NCBI RefSeq assembly: GCF_000988205.1
Contig: NZ_LAYQ01000019.1
Span: forward strand, 1-64,000
From: Corynebacterium minutissimum
GTDB taxonomy: Bacteria; Actinomycetota; Actinomycetes; Mycobacteriales; Mycobacteriaceae
DNA: 64,000 bases
Reading direction: 5' to 3'
The stretch's first letter is position 1. Every line of letters starts with the position of its first letter. The position numbers and the translations under genes are program-made. Positions 48,019-56,930 of this stretch are shown here, in pieces. The notes beneath the pieces were generated by a model. The model made no database searches and was not told where the DNA came from. It saw only the letters and a program-made list of their open reading frames with translations.

Positions 48019-48662
48019 TACTTGGCTCCTTCCATGGTGGGTAGAGAAGAAAGTTGTTCAATGCAGCGTTCGATCATGATGGGACCGGTCGGAGTTAATA
48101 CCGACTCCGGGTGGAACTGCAGGCCGAGGGCCATGCCGTCGAGGGTTTCTGCCGCCATCGTGACAGGGCCGATGTCGGTTTCCGTCTCCGCGAGGCTGCG
48201 CATCTGGGTGGGAATGCTCGCGCAGCCCAAGGAGTGATAGCGCGCAACGGGGACGAGGCGGCCCACGTAGTTCGGATTATCTGGCTCGGAATCAGTAGTG
48301 AGCCCTTGGAAGAGGGGGTGTTTTGCGCCAGCGTCGGTCAGCGTCATGGGTACGGAGGAACCGTGGACTGGGCCGCAGGGCTCGACGGTGCCGCCGAAGT
48401 GATCGAGCAGCGCCTGGAAGCCCAGGCAGATACCGAGGATGGGGATGCGGCCGAGGGAGGCGTCGATAAGCTGCATCATCGATCCGGCGTCGCGGGGATG
48501 ACCGGGGCCGGGCGAGAGAATGATGATATCGGGCTTGGCGGCGAGGATTTCCTCCACCGGCACGGTATTACGGAAAACGGTGGTGTTATAGCCGGCGAGG
48601 GCGTCGACGAGGTTGTAGACGAAGGAATCGTGGTTATCAATGAGGACGACGTGCGGGTTCAT
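48018..48662 (-). CDS. trpG: anthranilate synthase component II (glutamine amidotransferase)
   Basis: 214 aa. Class I amidotransferase: SPGPGHPRDAG, nucleophile in GICLGFQALL and the His-Glu pair in LQFHPESVLT. It overlaps trpE by 4 bp. It supplies ammonia to TrpE. Confidence 0.96.
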   Translation of the reverse strand: MNPHVVLIDNHDSFVYNLVDALAGYNTTVFRNTVPVEEILAAKPDIIILSPGPGHPRDAGSMMQLIDASLGRIPILGICLGFQALLDHFGGTVEPCGPVHGSSVPMTLTDAGAKHPLFQGLTTDSEPDNPNYVGRLVPVARYHSLGCASIPTQMRSLAETETDIGPVTMAAETLDGMALGLQFHPESVLTPTGPIMIERCIEQLSSLPTMEGAK

Positions 48663-50158
48663 CGGATGACCTCCAGGGATGCGTTGTGTGCCTGGGCGAT
48701 AGCGCTGAGCACCGCGTAGGCCTTGTGGACCGTTTCATCGGCTTCGGATTGGGGGATGGAATCACGAACGACACCGGCGCCCGCCTGGACGACGGCCGTG
48801 CCATCCTTGACGTAGGCGGAGCGGATGACGATGCAGTTGTCCATGGATCCATCGCCGCGCAGGTATCCGATAGCGCCGCCGAAGGAGCCGCGGCGAGTAC
48901 CTTCGGTCTCGCGGATGAGCTCCATGGCGCGCAGCTTCGGTGCGCCGGTGAGCGTTCCCATGTTCATGCAGGCGCGGTAGGCGTCGAGGGCGTCGAAATC
49001 CTCGTGCAGCGTGGCGACGACGCGGGAGACCAGGTGCATCACGCGGGAATAGCGGTCCACCTGGAGCAGATCAGCGACCTGTCGGGTGCCGGGGACGGCG
49101 ACGCGGGCGAGGTCATTGCGCGCCAGGTCCACGAGCATGATGTGCTCGGAGACCTCTTTGGAATCCGTGCGCATCTCCAGTTCGTTTCGGATGTCCAGCT
49201 CGTGGGTCGCACCGCGCGGGCGGGTGCCGGCCACGGGATAGAGCTGCACCTGCCGGTCGGTGGCCGTGTACTTCAGGTTGGATTCCGGAGAGGCCCCGAA
49301 CAGCTCGTGCTCGGCGCCGCGCAGGTAAAACATGTACGGCGAGGGGTTGGTCTCACGCAGTGTGCGGTAGGCAGCGAAGGCATCGGGGCAGTCGAGACTA
49401 AACGCACGGGAAGGGACCACCTGATAAATATCGCCGGCGTGGACGTTGCCTTGGAGGCGCTCCACGTGACGCCGGAAAGCAGCGTCGTCGATGGAGGCGC
49501 GCGCGGATATGTGAGGTAGTGGCTGTGGGGGCTGGGGCGTGATGGGATCGGTGCGGGCGGCGCGGTCGAGCTCCTCCTCAAGTGCCTGCTTGTCGACGCC
49601 CCACCCCTCTATCTTCGCGGTCTCCGTCAGGTGGTCCACGGTGAGAACGTGCTCGGCGACGAGAAACTCATAATCGGGGTATCCGTTGAGTCCGTCGGGA
49701 ACCGGGGGTAGCTTCTCGAAGGTCTCGACGTAGTCGAAGGCGAAACCGCCACCGATGAAGGGTAGTGATTCGCTGGAATACAGTGTGCTGAATTGTAAGG
49801 TGCGCAGGATATCCGCGGTGGAGGTAGCGCGGAGCCGGGCGCGCTCATCGTGTTCGGTGGAAAGCTCGAAGCTAAAGGTGGTGCTCTCCTCGCTGTCCTG
49901 GCTGATCCTGGAGCGGAAGTCCTGGCGAAGCTCGTCGAGGAGCAGCTGGCCAGCGGATGTTAATGCGGTAGCGGTGACCTCTTGGCCGTGGCAGACGACT
50001 TTGAGCGCTGCCTTGGTGATCGCAATGCACGTGAGGTTCTTCTTGGATTCAATGTCCGCGGATTCTAAGAGCAGGGAATCTTGCGGCGTGGCGAGGGCAT
50101 AAAAGAGCGCACTGGCATCGGGTGTGTACCCGACCTCGCGTTTGGCTGTAAACGGCAT
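48659..50158 (-). CDS. trpE: anthranilate synthase component I
   Basis: 499 aa. Chorismate-binding domain with the signature blocks PSPYMFYLRG, PVAGTRPRGATHELD, RNDLARV, VSRVVA and GALTGAPKLRAMELI. The N-terminal LLESAD motif (residues about 31-36) matches the LLES-type feedback site that binds tryptophan, so feedback inhibition is likely. First structural gene after the attenuator. Confidence 0.96.
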   Translation of the reverse strand: MPFTAKREVGYTPDASALFYALATPQDSLLLESADIESKKNLTCIAITKAALKVVCHGQEVTATALTSAGQLLLDELRQDFRSRISQDSEESTTFSFELSTEHDERARLRATSTADILRTLQFSTLYSSESLPFIGGGFAFDYVETFEKLPPVPDGLNGYPDYEFLVAEHVLTVDHLTETAKIEGWGVDKQALEEELDRAARTDPITPQPPQPLPHISARASIDDAAFRRHVERLQGNVHAGDIYQVVPSRAFSLDCPDAFAAYRTLRETNPSPYMFYLRGAEHELFGASPESNLKYTATDRQVQLYPVAGTRPRGATHELDIRNELEMRTDSKEVSEHIMLVDLARNDLARVAVPGTRQVADLLQVDRYSRVMHLVSRVVATLHEDFDALDAYRACMNMGTLTGAPKLRAMELIRETEGTRRGSFGGAIGYLRGDGSMDNCIVIRSAYVKDGTAVVQAGAGVVRDSIPQSEADETVHKAYAVLSAIAQAHNASLEVIR

Positions 50159-50220
50159 ACGGTGTCTTTCTTTAACGATGTTGTGTGCTGCCGCGAGCTT
50201 TTAAAGAGAGCAAAACGCCG

Positions 50221-50241
50221 AAAAGCCCGCAGCTGCGGGCC
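50221..50241 (-). terminator. trp attenuator terminator
   Basis: Minus strand GCCCGCAGCTGCGGGC followed by TTTT. The upstream CCGCGGGCC can pair with GGCCCGC to form the antiterminator. Confidence 0.88.
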
Positions 50242-50272
50242 TTAAATATGGGAGAACAACGAGGCCCGCGGG

Positions 50273-50311
50273 TTACGCGCGCCACCACCAAAGGTTCGAA
50301 ATGTTCTTCAC
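50273..50311 (-). CDS. trpL: trp operon leader peptide
   Basis: 12 aa, starting GTG 50311: M-K-N-I-S-N-L-W-W-W-R-A, stop TAA at 50273. Three consecutive Trp codons precede complementary segments that form either an antiterminator or the terminator at 50221-50241. When charged tRNA-Trp is scarce, ribosomes stall in the WWW stretch and the operon is read through. Confidence 0.87.
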   Translation of the reverse strand: MKNISNLWWWRA

Positions 50312-50589
50312 ATCACTGACTCTAACACCGATACCTTCTGCCGTACAGATAAATGCCGGCGGGTACCCCCGTGGGGTCTATGTGCTGCAGGGCCACAGCG
50401 AGGTGGGTGATGTAGGAAACATGCAGCTTAAGCATGTGATATAGAACTCTAAAACTGTCAAAGTATAGCTTTTGGAGGGCTAAGAGTACCCCCGTGCGGG
50501 AAAAATATTCACAAAACTGCTGCTTAAACGCATGGAAAGAGGCTTAAATAACGGTCACAACAGTCACTCTAGAGTAGAAAAGGACCGTT
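50312..50589. promoter_or_regulatory. divergent control region, trp operon / TrpXYZ-like ABC operon
   Basis: 278 bp. GTACCCCCGTG occurs twice (50363-50373 and 50486-50496), one near each transcript. GCTTAA occurs three times. TAACGGTC (50549-50556) can pair with GACCGTTA (50583-50590), covering the ribosome site of the ABC substrate-binding gene. I see no T-box. Confidence 0.55.
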
Positions 50590-51573
50590 ATGTTCTCTAA
50601 AACTGCTGCTGCTCTCTCCGCTCTCGCTCTGAGCGCCGCCGCCCTCGTGGGGTGCTCCTCATCCTCGGACAGCGCCGGCGGTGATTCCGGTGGTGGGGAC
50701 TCCTATTCCATCGGTATCAACCAGCTGGTTCAGCACCCCTCGCTCGACGCCGCCGCGGAAGGTTTCCAGGAAGCCTTCGAGGAGGCGGGCGTGGACGTGG
50801 ATTGGGACATCCAGAATGCCAATGGCGAGCAGGGCACCGCGGTGTCCATCTCCCAGCAGATGGCAAATGCTAATCACGACCTCTACCTGGCAATCGCCAC
50901 CCCGGCCGGCCAGGCCATGAGCAAGTCCATCAAGGACAAGCCGCTTCTGTTCACCGCGGTGACGGACCCCGTGGAGGCGGAGCTGGTGGAGTCCCTGGAT
51001 AAGCCGGGCAAGAATGTCACTGGTACCTCTGACGCCGCGCCCATCGAGGAGCAGGTTGAGCTGATTACCCAGCTGGTCCCAGACGCCAAGACCGTCGGCG
51101 TGGTCTACTCCTCCGCCGAGGTCAACTCCAAGGTGCAGGTGGAACAGTTGACGGAGGCCGCTAAGCCGAAGGGTATTGAGGTGAAGTCGCAGACCGTAAC
51201 CTCCGTGACGGAGATCCCGCAGGCCGTGGAAGCGCTGGGCGATGTCGATGCCATCTACGTGCCCACCGACAACATGGTCGTCTCCGGCATCTCCTCCCTG
51301 ATCAAGGTAGCCAACGACAAGACCATCCCGGTCATCGCAGCGGACTCGGGTGCCGTTGAAGGTGGTGCTGCCGCCACCATCGGTATCGACTACAAGGAGC
51401 TGGGCCGCCAGACCGGTGAGATGGCGCTGCGCATCCTCCAGGACGGCGCAGACCCGGCCGAGACCCCGGTAGAAACCGCCTCTGAGTACACCTACGTCAT
51501 TAACGAGGATGCCGTGAAGGCACAGGGCGTTGAGGTACCGAAGGAGATCATGGAGAAGGCTGAGAAGCTGTGA
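50590..51573 (+). CDS. ABC transporter substrate-binding lipoprotein (TrpX-like)
   Basis: 327 aa. Lipobox LVGC with Cys22, then a Ser/Gly-rich linker and the ABC_sub_bind (PF04392) fold: INQLVQHPSLDAAAEGFQEA, LAIATPAGQAM, and VYVPTDN-type motif YVPTDNMV. This family includes TrpX, an aromatic/tryptophan-binding protein in Gram-positive bacteria. The divergent trp operon makes tryptophan or another aromatic amino acid the best substrate guess. Its ribosome site AAGGA is in a possible hairpin. Confidence 0.84.
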   Translation: MFSKTAAALSALALSAAALVGCSSSSDSAGGDSGGGDSYSIGINQLVQHPSLDAAAEGFQEAFEEAGVDVDWDIQNANGEQGTAVSISQQMANANHDLYLAIATPAGQAMSKSIKDKPLLFTAVTDPVEAELVESLDKPGKNVTGTSDAAPIEEQVELITQLVPDAKTVGVVYSSAEVNSKVQVEQLTEAAKPKGIEVKSQTVTSVTEIPQAVEALGDVDAIYVPTDNMVVSGISSLIKVANDKTIPVIAADSGAVEGGAAATIGIDYKELGRQTGEMALRILQDGADPAETPVETASEYTYVINEDAVKAQGVEVPKEIMEKAEKL

Positions 51574-52427
51574 TTGGTGCACTCGAGCTAGGGCTCATCT
51601 ATGCGGTCATGGCCGTGGGCGTCTACCTGACATTCCGCGTCCTTGACTTCCCGGACCTGACCGTCGATGGCTCCTTTACCACCGGGGCTGCGACGGCCGG
51701 CGTGCTCATTACGAATGGGGTTAATCCCTTTCTGGCATCGGCCGCGGGCTTTGTCACCGGCTTTATCGCCGGCTGCATCACGGGGCTTCTGCACACGAAA
51801 GGCCGCATCGACGGTTTGCTTGCGGGTATCCTCACCATGATTGGTCTGTGGTCCATCAACCTGCGCATCATGGGCAGCGCCAACGTTCCGTTGCTCTCCC
51901 AAGATTCGGTGTTTACCCCGCTGGATGCAGTAATGGGGTCGTGGGCCGGGGTGGGCTTGCTCGCCTTGGGTGCGGTGTTGCTCTGCCTGCTGATCGTGTG
52001 GTTCCTGTCCACGGACCTGGGACTTTCGCTGCGCGCAACAGGTGACAATCAGCAGATGATCACCTCCTTTGGCGTGTCCACCGATTTCACCAAGATCCTG
52101 ACCCTGGCCCTGTCCAATGGCCTGGTGGGCCTGTGCGGTGCTCTCATCGCGCAGTACCAGGGCTTCGCCGACATTTCGATGGGTATCGGACTCATCCTGG
52201 TTGGTCTGGCATCCGTCATTCTGGGACAAGCGGTACTCCCCCAGTCGCGCTTGTGGATGGCCGTGGTGGCGGTGGCCTTGGGCTCTGTGATCTACCGTCT
52301 CATCATCTTCGCTGCGCTTCAGGTAGGCCTTAACCCGAATGACATGAAGCTCATCACGGCGCTGCTGGTTATTGTCGCTCTGCTGGTGCCGCGTATGACG
52401 AAGGTCCGCGGGAAGAGGAAGGCCTAG
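51570..52427 (+). CDS. ABC transporter permease (TrpY-like)
   Basis: 285 aa from GTG overlapping the previous stop. About eight spans; FRVLDFPDLTVDGSFTTGAA and LRATGDNQQMITSFGV are typical of permeases paired with ABC_sub_bind proteins. It forms the membrane channel of the predicted aromatic amino acid importer. Confidence 0.86.
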   Translation: MIGALELGLIYAVMAVGVYLTFRVLDFPDLTVDGSFTTGAATAGVLITNGVNPFLASAAGFVTGFIAGCITGLLHTKGRIDGLLAGILTMIGLWSINLRIMGSANVPLLSQDSVFTPLDAVMGSWAGVGLLALGAVLLCLLIVWFLSTDLGLSLRATGDNQQMITSFGVSTDFTKILTLALSNGLVGLCGALIAQYQGFADISMGIGLILVGLASVILGQAVLPQSRLWMAVVAVALGSVIYRLIIFAALQVGLNPNDMKLITALLVIVALLVPRMTKVRGKRKA

Positions 52428-52430
52428 ATC

Positions 52431-53219
52431 ATGCTCAAAGTAGATAAGATTTCGAAGACCTTCTTCCCGGGTACGGTCAACGAACGCCGTGCGCTTCGCG
52501 ACGTCTCCCTGGAACTTGCCTCCGGCGACTTTGTTACTGTCATCGGCTCTAACGGTGCCGGAAAGTCGACGCTGCTGAACTCCGTCGCGGGCCGGCTCAT
52601 CCCGGATTCGGGAAAGATCTCGATCGACGGCCAGGACGTGACGAGCCAGCCGGAGCACAAGCGTGCAAGGAAGGTCGGGCGCGTCTTTCAGGACCCCATG
52701 GCGGGTACGGCACCAAACCTCACGATTGAGGAGAATCTCTCCTTGGCGTACCTGCGTGGCAAGAAGCGGGGCCTCGGTTTGGGTCTCAACTCCGCGCGCC
52801 GGGCCATCTTCGTAGAACAGTTGGAATCCCTCGAGCTCGGCCTAGAGAAGCGTCTGGGGACCAAGGTGGGGCTGCTCTCCGGCGGTCAGCGCCAGGCGCT
52901 GTCGTTGCTCATGGCCGGCTTTACTAACCCGAAGGTGATGCTTCTGGATGAGCACACGGCGGCCCTCGACCCGCAGCGCGCCGAGCTGGTAACGACATTG
53001 ACGAAGCGCATTGTGGAGCAAGGTCAGCTCACGACTCTGATGGTGACGCACAATATGGCGCAAGCGCTGCAAGTGGGGAACCGTCTCATCATGATGCATG
53101 AGGGAGAGATCATCTATTCCGCTGACGCCGAGCAGAAGGCGAAGCTCACGGTAGAGGATCTCATGGCGGAGTTCGCAAAGATTAAGGGAGCGACCTCCGA
53201 TAGGACGCTGCTGCAGTAG
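52431..53219 (+). CDS. ABC transporter ATP-binding protein (TrpZ-like)
   Basis: 262 aa. Walker A GSNGAGKST, Q-loop FQDPMAGT, signature LSGGQRQAL and Walker B VMLLDEHTAALDP. Energises the permease. It starts 3 bp after the permease gene; the operon ends at a parS-overlapping terminator. Confidence 0.92.
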   Translation: MLKVDKISKTFFPGTVNERRALRDVSLELASGDFVTVIGSNGAGKSTLLNSVAGRLIPDSGKISIDGQDVTSQPEHKRARKVGRVFQDPMAGTAPNLTIEENLSLAYLRGKKRGLGLGLNSARRAIFVEQLESLELGLEKRLGTKVGLLSGGQRQALSLLMAGFTNPKVMLLDEHTAALDPQRAELVTTLTKRIVEQGQLTTLMVTHNMAQALQVGNRLIMMHEGEIIYSADAEQKAKLTVEDLMAEFAKIKGATSDRTLLQ

Positions 53220-53234
53220 CATTCCTGCGAGGTT

Positions 53235-53248
53235 GTTTCACGTGAAAC
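53235..53248. promoter_or_regulatory. parS site 5
   Basis: GTTTCACGTGAAAC, whose last bases form the left arm of the ABC operon terminator. Confidence 0.93.
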
Positions 53249-53284
53249 CTAGGTGCTGTGTTTGGCAGCAGCTAGGTTTCTTTT
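53245..53284 (+). terminator. terminator of the ABC operon
   Basis: AAACCTAGGTGCTG and CAGCAGCTAGGTTT arms (one bulge) with CTTTT following; overlaps parS site 5 by 4 bases. Confidence 0.78.
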
Positions 53285-53326
53285 GCTAGGTTTCTTTCTT
53301 TCTGTGGGGGCTTAGCGGCGGCATTA

Positions 53327-53354
53327 AAAGAGGGCCCAGCGTTGTGCTGGGCCC
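53327..53354 (-). terminator. terminator of the hydroxylase gene
   Basis: GGGCCCAGC-GTTGT-GCTGGGCCC (53332-53354), followed on the minus strand by TCTTTTAA. A second hairpin, GTTTCAAGCTC/GAGCTTGAAAC (53361-53385), lies between it and the gene. Confidence 0.8.
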
Positions 53355-53388
53355 CTTTCAGTTTCAAGCTCCTTGAGCTTGAAACGAA

Positions 53389-55238
53389 CTACGTGAGCTT
53401 GATGAGCGCGGAAGAGAAGTAGTCCTCGATGGCAGCTGGGTCATCGAGCGGAAGGACCGCTCCCACGTACTGGTCCGGGCGGACGATGACGACGGCACCG
53501 TCGCGAGAAATGCCGCGGGTGTGGAAGATGTCCTTGTCTCCCGGCAGAGCATTGAAAACATTCTCCCAGTTCGGGATATTGAACTTGCCGTTGCGGGGGC
53601 GGAACAGGAGCGGAGCGTCCAGGATCTCGTACTCGTGATGGTTCGTCTGCTGGTAAATAGCCTTCACGTCGAAATAGGTGTTCTCATCGGCGCCTCGGGC
53701 GTGAACTTAGCCAGGATGGGGCCCACCTTGTCAGCCCACTCGCTGAGCTTCGAGGTCTCGCCGGCCTTGGGGGCATCAGCGAAGGCGTAGATGCGGTAGC
53801 GACCGTCGGCTGTGTGCTGGTGGCCCAGGTGCTGGGGGTACGCGTCACAGCGGCGCAGAACCTCGTAGGACTTGAAACGCTTGCCCACCGGGAAACCGAC
53901 GGCCAAGTTCTGGTGCTCGGTGCTGCCGACGATGAGGTTCTCTTCGTACTGCGTCATCATGCCGGCAGCGAATTCCTCCGCGGAGACGTAGTACTTCTCG
54001 ACTGCCTCGGGATCATCCAGCTCCTCGGTTGGGGTGGCCATGAGGGTCGACCACTCGCGGTCGAAGTTGATGAGGTTCTGCGCGGCTGGCTGGCGCTCGC
54101 CGTGGTAGGTGGCCAGGAGTTCCTTCGGTGCGCGGCCGTCGAGGACGTGGCCGAGCTTCCACCCGATATTGAAGCCATCCTGCATGGAGACGTTCATGCC
54201 CTGGCCGGCCTTGGCGGAGTGGGTGTGGCAGGCATCTCCGGTGAGGAAGACGCGCGGGTCCTCATCGTTGTTATCGAAGGCATCGACGAGGCGGTGCCCC
54301 ACCTCGTACACGGAGTGCCAAGCGACCATCTTGACGTCGATGAAGTAGGGCGAGTAGATCTCGTTTGCCTTCTCGATGATCTTCTCAATCGGGGTGGAGC
54401 GGACCTTGTGGTTGTCATCCTCGGGCACGACGCCAAGGTCGACGTAGATGCGGCAGAGGTAACCGCCCTCACGCGGGATGTGCAGGATCGAGCCTGCCTG
54501 GGAGTGGATGGCACACTTGGTGCGCCAGTCCGGGAAGTCGGTATCGACGACAACGTCCATGACGCCCCATGCGTGATTGGCCTGGTCACCCTTGAGCGAG
54601 CAGCCAATGGACTTGCGGACGCGGGACTTCGCGCCATCGCAGCCCACGACGTACTTAGCGCGTACGTCGCGCGGGTTGCCATCGACATCCTCGAGGTGCA
54701 CCGTCACGGGGTATTCGCCCTCCCCTACCTCAAGGGAGATGAAGTTCCAGCCGTAATCTGGGGTGATTCGGCCGGGTGCTCGGCGTGCGTAGCGGGCGAA
54801 GTAGTCCAACACGCGAGCCTGGTTCACAATGAGGTGGGGGAACTCGGAGATTCCGTGTTCGTCGTCAATCGGGCGTGCACCGCGAACAATCTTGGAGCGG
54901 TCCTGCGGATCGGGGTTCCAGAAGGACATCTCGGTGATTTCATAGGCCTCTTCCGTGATTTCCTTGGCAAAGCCAAAGGCCTGGAAGGTTTCTACGGAAC
55001 GGGACTGGATGCCGTCGGCCTGGCCCAACTCGAGGCGGTGGGGGCGGCGCTCAATGATGCGCGTGTTGACGTCGGGGAACATTGCTAGCTGTGCGGCCGC
55101 GATCATGCCGGCCGGGCCGGAGCCCACAATGAGGACGTCCATTTCATCGGGAAGTTCAGAGACGCGATCGATGCCGTATCCGGCAGGCTCGTGCACGCGG
55201 GGATCTTCCGAAACATAGCCGTTGTGGTGGAACTGCAC
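53389..55238 (-). CDS. single-component flavin aromatic hydroxylase (phenol 2-monooxygenase type), one-base frameshift near 53694
   Basis: 616 aa if one base is restored; as sequenced it is split into 524 and 92 residues. FAD motif [17 protein letters not shown], the second FAD/NADPH motif VGCDGAKSRVRKSIG and GDACHTHSAKAGQGMNVSMQD of the phenol hydroxylase class. The 92-residue end is the thioredoxin-like domain (VKAIYQQTNHHEYEI...VVIVRPDQYVGAVLPL). The break lies at CCCGAGGCGCC, where CCCGAGGGCGCC continues GADENTYFDVKAIY. By position it probably hydroxylates a hydroxyphenylacetate to homoprotocatechuate; related enzymes act on phenol or 3-hydroxybenzoate. Confidence 0.85.
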
Positions 55239-55392
55239 TGTGGACTCCTTAGTCAGCGGGTTGTCGTGGTCGAGAACAAAAGCGAGTGATGGGGGTGGTA
55301 GCTATTCCCCCATCGCTCTGTGAGCTTTGCTCCTGGAGGTGGTGACTCAGTTCAAGGCGTCTGGAGGATGTGAGCTGGGTCTTATTTCTAGA

Positions 55393-55404
55393 ATCATATA
55401 TGAT
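55393..55404. promoter_or_regulatory. palindromic operator candidate upstream of the hydroxylase
   Basis: ATCATATATGAT, perfect 12-bp palindrome, 155 bp before the hydroxylase start. Related sites at 56835-56844 and 56884-56895 flank the divergent operon. Confidence 0.55.
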
Positions 55405-55443
55405 GCGCGGCTCCTGCACAATGATCTGCGCACAGGACGTCGT

Positions 55444-56808
55444 CTAGCGCTGGCTGAAGATGAAGTGTCCCTGAGATTGCTCGGCCTCGTGCTCCGCGCC
55501 GAGAGCGATTCCCTTGCGCTCGCGCAGGATGAAAGCGCAGATGAAACCGACAATCGAGGCGGAGACGAGGTAGCCCGACACCGCGAAGGTGGTGCCAGTA
55601 GCCTCCACGAGCGACGCGGCGATCATGGGGGCGAAGGCGCCGCCCAACACCGAGCCAAGCGCATAAGTGATGGACACGCCGGTAGCGCGAATGGAGGCTG
55701 GGAAGAGCTCGGCGTACATCGCGGACTGTGCGCCATAGGTCAGGCCCAGGCCGACGGTCAGGAAAATGAGTGCGCCGTAGAGAAGCCCCAGGCTACCGGT
55801 GTTGACCAGCGGGAAAAGGGCGGCAGCGCCGATTCCCTGCAGGATGAATCCGATGAGGTAGGTGTTTCGGCGGCCGATGTAATCGGAGATGTATCCCGCG
55901 AACAAAGTCATCAATGCCCACGTGACCGCAGAGACGGTCACCGCGTTGAGGACGTCACCGCGGTCGAGGGCAACGAGGCCGTCGGGATCGGTGGCGTAGC
56001 GCTGAATATAGCCGCCCGTGGTCATGTAGCCGACGGTGCCGTTACCTGCAAAAACGAGGGCCGCGACCAGGACCAGCGGGGTGAAATTCTTGAAGAGCTT
56101 GCCAATGGGGTTGGTGGCCTCTTCCTCCTCGCGCTCTGCAATCTCTTCGAAGACTGGGGACTCGTCGACGCCCATGCGGATGAGGTAGCCCACCAGGATG
56201 AGAACGAAGGAGAGCAGGAAAGGTACGCGCCAGCCCCAGCTCATGAAGGCGTCGCCAGGCGCGATGGTGTTCATGATGGAGAGCACGCCGGAAGAAAGCA
56301 GCAGACCGGCAGGAACGCCGATCTGGGGGCCTGCGCCGTAGAGGCCGCGCTTGTCATTCGGCGCGTGTTCCACAGCCATGAGCACGGCGGATCCCCACTC
56401 GCCACCTGCGGAGATGCCCTGGATGATGCGCAGGGTGATGAGAAGGATCGGCGCCCAGATTCCAGCGGTCTCGTAGGTGGGCAGAAGGCCGATGAGGGTG
56501 GTCGCACCGCCCATGGCGATGAGCGTGACCATGAGAACCACGCGGCGGCCGAATCGGTCGGCAAAGTGCCCTGCTAGGAACGCGCCGACCGGGCGGAACA
56601 GGAAGGACAATCCCACGGTCAGGAAGGAAATGATGGTGGCTAGGCCACCCTCGAGCGGGCCGAACATGAGCTGGTTGAACACGAGTCCGGCCACTGCGGC
56701 ATAGAGGAAGTAGTCGTACCACTCGATGGCGGTACCGATGGTAGTCGCGGCGACGACGCGGCGGCGTTCGGCCGTCGAAATTGCCGGCGTGACAGATGTG
56801 TGCGACAT
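55444..56808 (-). CDS. MHS-family MFS carrier, probable aromatic acid uptake
   Basis: 454 aa from ATG 56808 (AAAGGAAC upstream). TIGTAIEWYDYFLYAAVAGL, HFADRFGRRVVL and LGGAFAPMIAASL fit the metabolite:H+ symporter family (ShiA/KgtP type), 12 spans. In related clusters such carriers import the aromatic acid; hydroxyphenylacetate is inferred here. It lies on the same strand as the hydroxylase and diverges from the meta-cleavage operon. Confidence 0.86.
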   Translation of the reverse strand: MSHTSVTPAISTAERRRVVAATTIGTAIEWYDYFLYAAVAGLVFNQLMFGPLEGGLATIISFLTVGLSFLFRPVGAFLAGHFADRFGRRVVLMVTLIAMGGATTLIGLLPTYETAGIWAPILLITLRIIQGISAGGEWGSAVLMAVEHAPNDKRGLYGAGPQIGVPAGLLLSSGVLSIMNTIAPGDAFMSWGWRVPFLLSFVLILVGYLIRMGVDESPVFEEIAEREEEEATNPIGKLFKNFTPLVLVAALVFAGNGTVGYMTTGGYIQRYATDPDGLVALDRGDVLNAVTVSAVTWALMTLFAGYISDYIGRRNTYLIGFILQGIGAAALFPLVNTGSLGLLYGALIFLTVGLGLTYGAQSAMYAELFPASIRATGVSITYALGSVLGGAFAPMIAASLVEATGTTFAVSGYLVSASIVGFICAFILRERKGIALGAEHEAEQSQGHFIFSQR

Positions 56809-56834
56809 TCTGGTTCCTTTCGGCATGCGGTGTG

Positions 56835-56844
56835 CCATATATGG
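56835..56844. promoter_or_regulatory. CATATATG operator candidate, carrier promoter
   Basis: CCATATATGG palindrome, 27-36 nt before the carrier start, in the expected -10/+1 area. Confidence 0.5.
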
Positions 56845-56883
56845 AAATGCGTGTGAGTTGAACCACTTGCGGTGGTGGTAGGG

Positions 56884-56895
56884 ATAATATACGAT
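56884..56895. promoter_or_regulatory. operator candidate, FAH-RraA operon promoter
   Basis: ATAATATACGAT; its reverse complement matches ATCATATATGAT at 10 of 12 positions. It contains a -10-like TAATAT and is 36 nt before the start. Confidence 0.5.
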
Positions 56896-56930
56896 CTGGG
56901 CAAGGATTTGTTCACAATTAAGGATTCTTC

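Noticed and set aside
50350-50400. T-box riboswitch near the trp promoter
   Set aside because: GGGGGTACCCGC only loosely resembles the T-box core; the leader peptide and attenuator already explain regulation.
53814-55088. 424-aa open frame opposite the hydroxylase
   Set aside because: Antisense shadow of conserved flavoprotein codons.
55327-56577. 416-aa open frame opposite the carrier gene
   Set aside because: Antisense of the MFS spans; Glu/Asp/His-rich shadow.
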